The translations under genes and the position numbers were made by a program. DNA of 15,764 nt from contig JAWUVN010000067.1 of the NCBI GenBank assembly GCA_034112345.1, positions 1 through 15,764 on the forward strand, read 5' to 3'. Shown here piece by piece: positions 6,092-12,967 of the stretch. This DNA is from Bermanella sp034112345 (GTDB lineage: Bacteria > Pseudomonadota > Gammaproteobacteria > Pseudomonadales > Oceanobacteraceae). The notes below the pieces were generated by a model. The model saw nothing but the letters and a program-made list of their open reading frames with translations, was not told the origin of the DNA and ran no database searches. How positions within the stretch are numbered: the first letter of the stretch is position 1; every line of letters begins with the position of its first letter.

Positions 6092-7921
6092 TTAGAACTT
6101 CGCCATCATCAACGTCCAATAAACGGGAATCATCTCCCAAAAACTTACTTCTCTATACATCCCTTTCTTAACCGGCAATATGCGACCTTCATGCACAGTT
6201 GCTACTACTTCTATATCTTTAATGGTAACGGGATCGACGGTTAAAGGGTTATCTTTTAACACCGTAATATTAGCTGTCTTACCGGCTTTTAGTGAGCCTA
6301 ATTCATGCTCTAACTGCATAGAGTACGCTGCATTTATAGTCACACCCCTTAAAGCTTGTTCCGGTGTAATAGCTTGCTCTGGGCCTATAACATTACCATT
6401 AATTGAAATACGATTTACCGCGCACCACATTAAGAATAAGGGTTGCCCCGGTGCCATTGGCATATCCGAATGCAGTGAGAAATTAACCCCATGCTTGTTT
6501 AAATCACCCATTCTTACCATGGCATGAGAACGCTCTTCTCCTACACCCACCTTACTGTACATTTCTGCTAATGCCACCGGATAATAGGGATTCACACTCA
6601 CAATGGCACCTAAGTCATTCAAACGTTTTACCTGATCAGCCCTAGAATAACTAAAATGCACAATCACAGTTCGATGATCCTTTCTAGGATTACGCTGCAT
6701 ATTTTCTTCTAGTGCGTCTAACACCAAATCTAATCCGGCATCACCATTTTGATGAACGTGTATTTGATAACCCGCATCCCAGTATTGTTTGAAAGCCTGC
6801 TTGAATAGTTCAGGCTCCATAATCCATTCACCATGATGGCCATCGGTGTAGCCTTCTGACATTTGCATTAACTGACTGAATACTGCGCCATCAGAAAACA
6901 GTTTTATTTGCTTAGGAATAAAACGGCTCATGCCCTCTGCCCAAGTTTGAATGTCTTCTGTTTTTTCAAATAAGTTATCCATATGTTGCAAAGCCATGGT
7001 TTTACCGTCAACAATGTAATCCATATGGAATGGATTATCATCAGAGGAAAACACATGATTCTGTAAAATAGATAAGTTTTTATTCACCAAACCGCCAGGC
7101 TCAACCACCAGCGTAGAACCTGCACTATGCCAATAGTTTTTCACCATCTCTAGTGATTCAATGTATTGCTTTGGCTTCACTAAGTGCTTAAACAGGTTGC
7201 CCGATAGCGCCAGCATTCCTGATTCCCAGAAATGTCCTTCTGCTAAGTTGGTTTGGCTTTTTTGCTGCACGGTTAAACCATCAATCACAGCTTGATCAAT
7301 CTCAAATAATGCTAAGGCTTTTGAGTTAACTATAAATTCATGTACAGAACGTTGCCAAATAGCGATAGGCACTTCATTGCTAATATCATCTAAAATCTGA
7401 CGAGTTAACTCTCCATGCCATAGTTTGTGATATCCCCAACTTAAAAACAGCTCATCTTTATTCTTATGTTCTGATAAGAGTTTTTTTAGCTGTAATTGAT
7501 ACTCAATCTTGGTGCTAGCTTTCGGGTATGTTTTATGAGGCAGCACCCAATCTTCAAATGAAATAATATTACTGGATAGGGTTAATGCACCTAGCCAAGG
7601 GTGATCATGTTGATTAATAAAACCAGGAACCAAAACATCATTTTCAAATTGTGTATCAATAACAATAGGTGTATCTGGATACATAGCTTTAAGGCTTTGT
7701 GCAAGCTGCTCAGTATTGCCCACCCTTAATATTTTATTGCCTTGAATAGCAATGGCGTTTCCACCTTCAGATTCAAGGGTGATTAGCGTTTTAGCGTTAA
7801 TAATCGTAATCACATTTGAGCTAGGAAGCTTGTTTTTGTCGCAGCCCGTCACAGTGATAATACAGAGCGTAATAACGATTAACCTAATCCAATGGAGCAT
7901 ATGATTCTTCTTATTATTCAT
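6092..7921 (-). CDS. YtcJ-like amidohydrolase, predicted lipoprotein
   Basis: From ATG 7921 it has 609 residues: MNNKKNHMLHWIR, a hydrophobic segment, then lipobox VTGC with the modified cysteine at residue 27. Residue +2 is aspartate, which in the E. coli Lol rule means retention at the periplasmic face of the inner membrane. An upstream ATG at 7942 adds seven acidic-leaning residues and has no Shine-Dalgarno; the basic N-terminus from 7921 suits a signal peptide better. The body is an amidohydrolase of the YtcJ/family-3 type: PGFINQHDHPW (HxH metal site, H105/H107), IKLFSDGAVFSQ with a candidate bridging lysine K340, HVHQNGDAG at about 388-396, VIVHF and HSDMPMAPGQPL with D486, ending in the family's beta-domain (GSLKAGKTANITVLKDNPL). 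It probably hydrolyses an N-acyl or amide bond in the periplasm; the substrate cannot be read from sequence. The last about 25 residues (MYREVSFWEMIP and after) are an unusual aromatic tail. Confidence 0.88.
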   Translation of the reverse strand: MNNKKNHMLHWIRLIVITLCIITVTGCDKNKLPSSNVITIINAKTLITLESEGGNAIAIQGNKILRVGNTEQLAQSLKAMYPDTPIVIDTQFENDVLVPGFINQHDHPWLGALTLSSNIISFEDWVLPHKTYPKASTKIEYQLQLKKLLSEHKNKDELFLSWGYHKLWHGELTRQILDDISNEVPIAIWQRSVHEFIVNSKALALFEIDQAVIDGLTVQQKSQTNLAEGHFWESGMLALSGNLFKHLVKPKQYIESLEMVKNYWHSAGSTLVVEPGGLVNKNLSILQNHVFSSDDNPFHMDYIVDGKTMALQHMDNLFEKTEDIQTWAEGMSRFIPKQIKLFSDGAVFSQLMQMSEGYTDGHHGEWIMEPELFKQAFKQYWDAGYQIHVHQNGDAGLDLVLDALEENMQRNPRKDHRTVIVHFSYSRADQVKRLNDLGAIVSVNPYYPVALAEMYSKVGVGEERSHAMVRMGDLNKHGVNFSLHSDMPMAPGQPLFLMWCAVNRISINGNVIGPEQAITPEQALRGVTINAAYSMQLEHELGSLKAGKTANITVLKDNPLTVDPVTIKDIEVVATVHEGRILPVKKGMYREVSFWEMIPVYWTLMMAKF

Positions 7922-7942
7922 GGGTACTTCATCATCTTGCAT

Positions 7943-8119
7943 GCACTAAACCATGTCAATGTCAGTACTATCAAATGGACAAAATCAACCCCCACCTAAT
8001 ACTCTCACTCATTTGGGGTGAAACCCGCCTTTCTACCACCAAACATAAGCATATAGGGATAATTAGGCTATATTAGATTCGCCGCATACGCTTTTCACAT
8101 GTAAGGGGAGAGCACAGGC
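7943..8119. other. Intergenic sequence between divergent amidohydrolase and ankyrin genes
   Basis: It must hold the amidohydrolase promoter, but no convincing -35/-10 pair stands out. There is a short tandem ATGTCA-ATGTCA near 7954-7965. Nothing else is recognisable up to the inverted-repeat element at 8120. Confidence 0.4.
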
Positions 8120-8239
8120 ATTATGCTAAACGGCTTAAATGGTAATTTTAACTGGGATATATCATCGGTATATAAAGCTATTTTTTAAGGGTTCAAGCTT
8201 ACTGACCGCCCTGTTAAAAACAGTTGGGTTTAGCATAAT
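8120..8239. repeat. 120-bp element with 12-bp terminal inverted repeats (MITE-like or structured RNA)
   Basis: ATTATGCTAAAC at 8120-8131 is perfectly inverted as GTTTAGCATAAT at 8228-8239. Inside, ATTTTAACTGGG (8145-8156) pairs with CCCTGTTAAAAA (8209-8220) with two mismatches, so the arms nest. Further small hairpins occur, including CTGTT-AAA-AACAG at 8211-8223. No clear target-site duplication flanks it and it has no coding capacity. It may be a miniature mobile element, a small RNA, or a leader of the ankyrin gene 60 bp downstream. Confidence 0.4.
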
Positions 8240-8258
8240 AATCAAATTAAAATCCAAC

Positions 8259-8276
8259 TTAATATTAAAATATTAA
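8259..8276. promoter_or_regulatory. AT palindrome just upstream of the ankyrin gene
   Basis: TTAATATT-AA-AATATTAA, 23 bp before ATG 8299. It is a possible operator or promoter -10 region; low sequence complexity makes chance plausible. Confidence 0.2.
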
Positions 8277-8293
8277 TAAACAAAAAATTCGCC

Positions 8294-8309
8294 ACAACAT
8301 GGATGTTGT
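8294..8309 (+). promoter_or_regulatory. Hairpin over the ankyrin gene start
   Basis: ACAACAT-GG-ATGTTGT is a 7-bp inverted repeat that includes the ATG at 8299 and ends two bases before the in-frame ATG at 8311. It could mask the first start codon. GGAT at 8301-8304 can serve as a weak ribosome site for ATG 8311. Confidence 0.25.
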
Positions 8310-8883
8310 TATGACACTATTCGAACTGCACACCCACCTTAAACACGCTGGATTTGAACACTGGGGCATATCCCCTGCTCGGCTTTACACGCCAAATAAA
8401 AACAATCAAACAGCGTTAGACTATTTATGCGATGAAATGTCAGTAGAAGGCTTAAAAGCGCTTTCTATTACCCAATATGATTTTTCACACAAAAAAGCAT
8501 TCTACAATCAAGCGCCTTCTTTTAGAGTCATCGCCAGTAAGAACTCAAAAACATTAGAAGTGTTAAAGGTTTTAATTGAAAACAAACTCGACCTTAATGC
8601 AAAAGATAAATATGGCAACAATGCTCTTCATTTATCAAATGAGCTGGCATTAAAACAAGAAAGCATATATTTAATTAACAAGGGCATTAACCACACATGC
8701 ACTAACAACCTTAATAAAACGCCACTGGATGTCATTCCAGAAGCTGCTAAAGCCTTTATGCTACCCGCTCTAAATAAAGTAATAAAAGCTAAAAAGAAAC
8801 CAGCACTGATTAGAATGAATGCCATTTCTAGTTTATTTAACGGCAACCCAATTTTTTGGAAGCAAAAAAAAGCCAGCAAATAG
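8299..8883 (+). CDS. Small ankyrin-repeat protein
   Basis: This is a 194-residue (190 if started at ATG 8311) cytosolic protein with no signal peptide or membrane segment. Ankyrin-type units can be seen at about 34-58 (NNQTALDYL), 80-101 (SKTLEVLKVLIENKLDLNAK), 102-134 (DKYGNNALHL, then YLINKGIN) and 137-164 (NLNKTPLDV). The third is the best match to the G-TALHLA/LL--GAD consensus; the others are degenerate. The tail is lysine rich (KAKKKP near 164-168; KQKKASK at the end). Ankyrin repeats bind proteins; the partner cannot be inferred. It is a lone plus-strand gene between minus-strand genes, with no operon context. Its last codons overlap the terminator of the converging BKACE gene. Confidence 0.75.
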   Translation: MDVVMTLFELHTHLKHAGFEHWGISPARLYTPNKNNQTALDYLCDEMSVEGLKALSITQYDFSHKKAFYNQAPSFRVIASKNSKTLEVLKVLIENKLDLNAKDKYGNNALHLSNELALKQESIYLINKGINHTCTNNLNKTPLDVIPEAAKAFMLPALNKVIKAKKKPALIRMNAISSLFNGNPIFWKQKKASK

Positions 8884-8889
8884 CTGGCT
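8864..8889 (-). terminator. Intrinsic terminator of the BKACE gene, embedded in the ankyrin coding end
   Basis: On the minus strand, AGCCAGC, loop TATTT, GCTGGCT, then a T-run (eight T in all, from the A-run 8864-8871). This is a textbook Rho-independent terminator 36 bp after the BKACE stop. The same bases encode the last residues of the ankyrin protein (K-K-A-S-K), and its TAG (8881-8883) lies in the loop and at the stem base. Confidence 0.85.
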
Positions 8890-8924
8890 ATAAATTAAAA
8901 CAATATTAAAGGCCTTTTAATTAA

Positions 8925-9779
8925 TTATAGAAACAATGCTCTTGCTTCTTTAGGTGTTGCTACTTCACGTCCAGCATCTCGAGCCACTTTTGCCATCGCT
9001 TCAATCAACTGACCGTTACTTGTTGCGCGCTCACCATTTGGTAAGTAGAAAGTATCTTCTAAACCTGTGCGCAAATTACCACCTAGTTCTGCTACTTTTT
9101 TATGTACTGCCCAAACGTCTTCACGCCCAATGACAGTGGCTTGCCAATGGCTGTTCGGCTTAAGGTATTTAAGAATGATCGGTAACAAATCTGGATCAGC
9201 TGGCATGCCTGAATTCACCCCCATTACTAGGTTGTAATCTAATCTATCCCACATACCTACTTCTTGGAACATACCAACAGAACGTACAATACCCAGATCA
9301 AAACATTCAAATTCAGGGCGGCAGTTTTCTTCTTTGCACACGTCTAACAATTCTTGAATTTTATCCACTGTGTTCTGAAACAACATAGGCGGCCAAGCCC
9401 AAGTGCCATTAGAGCGAGCTTTTAAGTAATTTAATGATCCTGCATTACATGCAGCAATTTCAGGCTTACCGCGGCGAATGCATTCGATACGCCCTTTTTG
9501 ATCGCGACCAATGGTTCCCGTGGTGTAGTTAATAATCACATCAGGACAAGCAGCACGAATGGCTTCGCTAATCTCGTACGCCACTTCAGCATCCCAACAA
9601 GGTAAATGGCCTTTGCCATCTTCTTGCTGACGGAAGTGGATGTGCATGCAACTAGCACCGGCGTCATAGGCTTCTCTAGCCGATGCAGCCATTTCTTTTG
9701 CTGTTACTGGCACTGGGTGTGTTTTTGGGTTTGTTAGTACGCCTGTTAACGCACAGGTAATGACCGCTTTTTCACTCAT
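8925..9779 (-). CDS. BKACE-family beta-keto acid cleavage enzyme (Kce-like, DUF849)
   Basis: This 284-residue zinc TIM-barrel enzyme belongs to the family of 3-keto-5-aminohexanoate cleavage enzyme. The family condenses a beta-keto acid with acetyl-CoA and splits it into acetoacetate and a new acyl-CoA. Seen here: N-terminal ITCALTG, HIHFR at 46-50 giving zinc ligands H46 and H48 (the same numbers as in characterised Kce), INYTTG, the FECFDLG segment near 157-163, GVNSGMPADP and GLEDTFYLPNGE with a likely metal-binding glutamate (E241). The substrate pocket differs between subfamilies, so I give no symbol; lysine fermentation, carnitine and other keto acids are options, with lysine fermentation unlikely as no partner genes are present. 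AAAGGGGAT eight bases before the ATG is a strong ribosome site. It is monocistronic with a leader hairpin, an upstream palindrome and a strong terminator. It yields acetoacetate, like liuE, and acetoacetyl-CoA synthetase lies 3 kb away. Confidence 0.9.
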   Translation of the reverse strand: MSEKAVITCALTGVLTNPKTHPVPVTAKEMAASAREAYDAGASCMHIHFRQQEDGKGHLPCWDAEVAYEISEAIRAACPDVIINYTTGTIGRDQKGRIECIRRGKPEIAACNAGSLNYLKARSNGTWAWPPMLFQNTVDKIQELLDVCKEENCRPEFECFDLGIVRSVGMFQEVGMWDRLDYNLVMGVNSGMPADPDLLPIILKYLKPNSHWQATVIGREDVWAVHKKVAELGGNLRTGLEDTFYLPNGERATSNGQLIEAMAKVARDAGREVATPKEARALFL

Positions 9780-9813
9780 GGTGTTATCCCCTTTACTTAT
9801 TATTGTTTCAATA

Positions 9814-9839
9814 AGGTGACGCGCTATGCGCTTTCACCT
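9814..9839 (-). promoter_or_regulatory. Leader hairpin in the 5' UTR of the BKACE gene
   Basis: AGGTGA (9814-9819) pairs with TCACCT (9834-9839), and GCGC (9821-9824) with GCGC (9828-9831) around the loop TAT, with a small 1-by-2 internal loop. It is a stable 10-bp hairpin 35 bp before the ATG. It may affect mRNA stability or bind a regulator. Confidence 0.5.
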
Positions 9840-9865
9840 GCCGATACACACATCTGATATCAGCT

Positions 9866-9895
9866 TCTATATTAGTTATTGGCAGCTTAGGTCAA
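9866..9895 (-). promoter_or_regulatory. Candidate sigma-70 promoter of the BKACE gene
   Basis: On the minus strand, TTGACC (9895-9890), an 18-base spacer, then TATAGA (9871-9866). The -35 is 5/6 to consensus and the -10 is 4/6. The leader would be about 80 bases and include the hairpin at 9814-9839. Confidence 0.45.
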
Positions 9896-9914
9896 ACCAT
9901 AACCCATGAAACAA

Positions 9915-9934
9915 AACCAAGCAAGCGCTTGGTT
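9915..9934. promoter_or_regulatory. Palindromic candidate operator upstream of the BKACE promoter
   Basis: AACCAAGC-AAGC-GCTTGGTT, an 8-bp perfect inverted repeat with a 4-base centre. A second register, CAAGCGCTTG (9922-9931), is also a perfect palindrome. It lies 19 bp upstream of the proposed -35. The form suits a TetR- or LacI-like regulator, but none is encoded nearby. On the plus strand it is followed by GTATTTTT and could mimic a terminator. Confidence 0.4.
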
Positions 9935-10027
9935 GTATTTTTAGCCCGTGGACATCCAAAAATATATGCATAGCAATAAACAATGAGGGCAACTAAAGAT
10001 AACGGTATAAAACCTGTAAACCCAAAG

Positions 10028-10050
10028 GCCTTATATCGAATGAATAAGGC
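10028..10050. repeat. Small inverted repeat between the two minus-strand genes
   Basis: GCCTTAT (10028-10034) and ATAAGGC (10044-10050) around a 9-base loop, just beyond the acylase terminator. Its function is unknown and it may be chance. Confidence 0.25.
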
Positions 10051-10074
10051 ATGGATTTTGATAATATAAAATGC

Positions 10075-10097
10075 AAAAAACCGGGGCCTTAGCCCCG
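10075..10097 (-). terminator. Intrinsic terminator of the penicillin-acylase-family gene
   Basis: On the minus strand, CGGGGC, loop TAAG, GCCCCG, G, then six T. It lies 20 bp past the stop codon at 10118-10120 and is a strong Rho-independent signal. Confidence 0.9.
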
Positions 10098-10117
10098 TCT
10101 AATTAATGAAAATTCGC

Positions 10118-12661
10118 TTACTTACCAGATGGTTTAAGCACGAGAGTTTCCATAGTTGCCAGTAATTCATCATCATCGCTTAGCAATAAAGAACGGCGAT
10201 ATTCATTATTATGATACAGCGCACTTTGACTGGCGTAATGCTTGTCTAACCAACGGCCAGATTGCCCTACTGGATTAATATTCCAGCCACTTCGCATATC
10301 ACTTAAATCCACTACACGGCGAGTAGATGGGCCATTTGTGATTTGAATTTTTTCATCGGTAAAAGTATGAATCATATTATTCAGCGCACGTTTACTGCCA
10401 TTCACCACAAACTCACCTACGTTAAACAAGTGATTCAGCGGCCACACTTTTCCAAGTGGATGTGGATGAGTTAAACCAGCCGTTGTCTGCCAATCCCACA
10501 TTTTTACATCGTTTCCAAATTCTGCTGACAATGATGCTACGGCATTAGAAAATGCATACTTGATAATATCATTTTGGGTTTCTGTTTCTTCAGTATCAGC
10601 ATTATCCCACCATACAGATTCTGGCTGTTTGATTAGTTGATACAAGGTATTGTCTGCAATGCCATTGGTCACAAATTTATCAAATAAAGGCTGCCCCAAC
10701 TCATCCGTATACAAAGCTGACATCAGGTGAAAATAAAAGCGTTCAAAAATACTGGCCGCTAAACTGTCACCATTATAATTTCCGTCCCATTGCTTTAATG
10801 CGGTAATCGCTTGGCTTTCAATATCACTCCATTCGTTTTCATTTAATACACTGGTCAGTAATAATTTAGAATGTCCCCAACGGGCATTATATGTGGTTGT
10901 TTGTAATGCTTTGCTTTTTTCAACGGTCCAGTTGTCATCGTTTAACAATGCTTCATCTGCTATTAATGCACGATAAATAGGTGAGTAGTAACCTGTATGT
11001 TTAAACGCTGGATCACTGCCTGGATAAGGGTTATTGGTTGAGAAAATGTAACCTTGTTCTGGGTTAATCAGCTTAGGATTTTCTGCAAAGTCATACACAC
11101 CCAATGGAATACTATTTGGTAAACTGCCATTCACAATGGTTTTACCCGTTTGACCTGGATGACGCTTAATAAAACGCCCTGTTGCCCACATGGCAATATT
11201 ATTGCTTCGGTCAGCGTAAATAACATTAAGTCCTGGCGACATATGCGGCGCTAACGCCTTTTCCATAGACTCAAGATCATCCGACTGCATGGTGTTATGC
11301 ATCATAGACACCACATCATTCTTTGGATCAGTGAACAACCAGTAAAAAACGAATTGCTCTGTCACTGTTTTAACTTCTTCTACTGTGTCTAATTTTGATA
11401 TTTCAGAATGTTCATCGCTGGTCTTAGTTTCTTCGGCTTTGCTAGCTGCCATAACATCATTAACAATTGAACCTAAAGAGGTTGTGCGCACGGTAAACTC
11501 AACAGGTTCACCGCCTTTTACTTGAATGGTTTCTTGGCGAGATTCTACCGCCTCCCACTTGCCTTCGATCATGACATTATCAAGTGGCTGCTCATCGGTT
11601 CCTGTGTCAGCCGTTAATGCAATGATATCGGCATCATCACTTTGCAACATAGTTAAACCATGAATACGATTTTCGCTTCTCATTAATAAAGGAAAAGGCA
11701 CGCCGGCTGCAAAATGGCCATAGATATTTCGTTTGTCTGTTTTTAATTGCGCTTCATACCAAACGGCTGGTGTCGAAAATTGCATGTGCGGATCATTAGC
11801 AAAAATGGGTAATTCGCCCTCTGATTTATCTGAAGAGATCGCCCAACCATTACTGCCGTGTACCGCGCCAAATGGCAGGGCCTCTGCAATAGCTTGTCCG
11901 GCATCTGCCAGCGCTAAAAGCACATCTTGCGGTAATTTCGATTCAACCGATGCAGCTTGCTCATCTGTTATTATTGATGACGAATCCGCTGCCTGTAGAT
12001 TAACCGTAGAAGTGGCGGTAATCGTTTCTGGCCAATCTAAAACCACATCAGAAAAATGCTCAGCCGAAACTGACTGCTGCACAGCCGTTAGCAAAGGGTC
12101 TGTTTTAAAACCCGCTAAAAAGCTGTGTGCCATATAGGCCGATATACCGTAAGCGTCTTCTAATTTAAAGTGTTCAGGTTGCGCACCCAATAAAGAATAT
12201 TCAATGGGAGTTGGTAGCTTATCAATGGCCTGATTCACACCGTCGTAATAAGCTTCTAACTTGGCAACGGCTTCTGGATCCGTTTCTTTTAATATCACGG
12301 TGCGCTTTTTAGCAATTAAATGCGTACCAAACGTCCTGAATGTTTTATCAACATTCACGGCTTTTTCACCAATCAATGCTGATAATTCGCCGTTACCCAC
12401 ACGCCTTAAAAGATCCATTTGCAATAAACGATCTTGCCCATGCACAAAACCCAAAGCTCTAAAGCCATCCAAATCTTTTTCAGCATAAATATGAGGAATA
12501 CCCCACTCATCATAATGCACGTTCACACTGGCTGCTAAGTTATCAAGTGCAAGCTCACCATTACGAACCGGAAGCTTATTCCACACCCACAAGCTTGAGG
12601 CAACACCAACCACGGCAAGACCGACAGCAGCAGTCTTAAGAGATTTTGTTAATTTAGACAT
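10118..12661 (-). CDS. Penicillin-acylase-family Ntn hydrolase (possible N-acyl-homoserine lactone acylase)
   Basis: The product is an 847-residue proenzyme of the penicillin G acylase family (usual length 750-850). Residues 1-28 form a basic start and hydrophobic stretch (KTAAVGLAVVGVASSLWVW), either a signal peptide or an anchor, so it acts in the periplasm. The alpha part has YDEWGIPHIYAEKDLDGFRALGFVHGQDR split over 50-77, typical of the family. The self-cleavage site is AVHGSNGWAI with Gly269-Ser270; Ser270 becomes the N-terminal nucleophile of the beta subunit. Further family marks are NDPHM (289-293) and STNNPYPGS in the beta subunit. A lysine/glutamate-rich insert at about 405-432 is unusual. 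Members cleave penicillins, N-acyl-homoserine lactones or other N-acyl amides; sequence alone does not decide. It is a single-gene unit with its own promoter (12741-12768) and terminator, divergent from acetoacetyl-CoA synthetase. Confidence 0.92.
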   Translation of the reverse strand: MSKLTKSLKTAAVGLAVVGVASSLWVWNKLPVRNGELALDNLAASVNVHYDEWGIPHIYAEKDLDGFRALGFVHGQDRLLQMDLLRRVGNGELSALIGEKAVNVDKTFRTFGTHLIAKKRTVILKETDPEAVAKLEAYYDGVNQAIDKLPTPIEYSLLGAQPEHFKLEDAYGISAYMAHSFLAGFKTDPLLTAVQQSVSAEHFSDVVLDWPETITATSTVNLQAADSSSIITDEQAASVESKLPQDVLLALADAGQAIAEALPFGAVHGSNGWAISSDKSEGELPIFANDPHMQFSTPAVWYEAQLKTDKRNIYGHFAAGVPFPLLMRSENRIHGLTMLQSDDADIIALTADTGTDEQPLDNVMIEGKWEAVESRQETIQVKGGEPVEFTVRTTSLGSIVNDVMAASKAEETKTSDEHSEISKLDTVEEVKTVTEQFVFYWLFTDPKNDVVSMMHNTMQSDDLESMEKALAPHMSPGLNVIYADRSNNIAMWATGRFIKRHPGQTGKTIVNGSLPNSIPLGVYDFAENPKLINPEQGYIFSTNNPYPGSDPAFKHTGYYSPIYRALIADEALLNDDNWTVEKSKALQTTTYNARWGHSKLLLTSVLNENEWSDIESQAITALKQWDGNYNGDSLAASIFERFYFHLMSALYTDELGQPLFDKFVTNGIADNTLYQLIKQPESVWWDNADTEETETQNDIIKYAFSNAVASLSAEFGNDVKMWDWQTTAGLTHPHPLGKVWPLNHLFNVGEFVVNGSKRALNNMIHTFTDEKIQITNGPSTRRVVDLSDMRSGWNINPVGQSGRWLDKHYASQSALYHNNEYRRSLLLSDDDELLATMETLVLKPSGK

Positions 12662-12740
12662 ATTATTCTCATAGATGAACCTGATCGATATTGCAGCGTT
12701 AAGAGAAATTAAAGCGCAGTGATACAGGAGTCTTATTATT

Positions 12741-12768
12741 TTTATAGGACGATTTAAGCACTAGTCAA
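12741..12768 (-). promoter_or_regulatory. Sigma-70 promoter of the penicillin-acylase-family gene
   Basis: On the minus strand, TTGACT (12768-12763), 16 bases, TATAAA (12746-12741); each hexamer is 5/6 to consensus. Transcription would start about 73 bases before ATG 12661. Confidence 0.6.
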
Positions 12769-12967
12769 TATAAAGTACAATGCGCACAAACCCTTTCGCA
12801 CACCCCATATATAAATAAGACTGTTCCAAATATTGGCCTCTCAACATATTTATATTACTTATTAATTGAGCAGTTTTTTAGATTTGCCAAATATCTAGGT
12901 TTAAGCCATTCTTCGCAAATATTGTCATCACTGCCACTTTTATACCGCTATTAACAACGAGCCATTC
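12769..12967. other. Remainder of the divergent acylase/acetoacetyl-CoA synthetase intergenic region
   Basis: This AT-rich stretch must carry the acetoacetyl-CoA synthetase promoter. TTGAGC near 12867 followed after 17 bases by AAATAT is a poor candidate. No operator or terminator is recognisable. Confidence 0.4.

Noticed and set aside
6180..6527. Open frame of 115 codons on the plus strand
   Set aside because: It is antisense to the conserved C-terminal half of the amidohydrolase; no ribosome site or motif supports it.
9915..9940. Plus-strand terminator formed by the palindrome and GTATTTTT
   Set aside because: No plus-strand gene lies upstream that would need termination here; its place before the minus-strand promoter suits an operator better.
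11733..12137. Open frame of 134 codons on the plus strand
   Set aside because: It is antisense to the penicillin-acylase gene, has no family features and a Cys/Ser-rich composition typical of a shadow frame.
12867..12895. aacS promoter TTGAGC-N17-AAATAT
   Set aside because: The -10 matches the consensus at few positions; not reported as a promoter.
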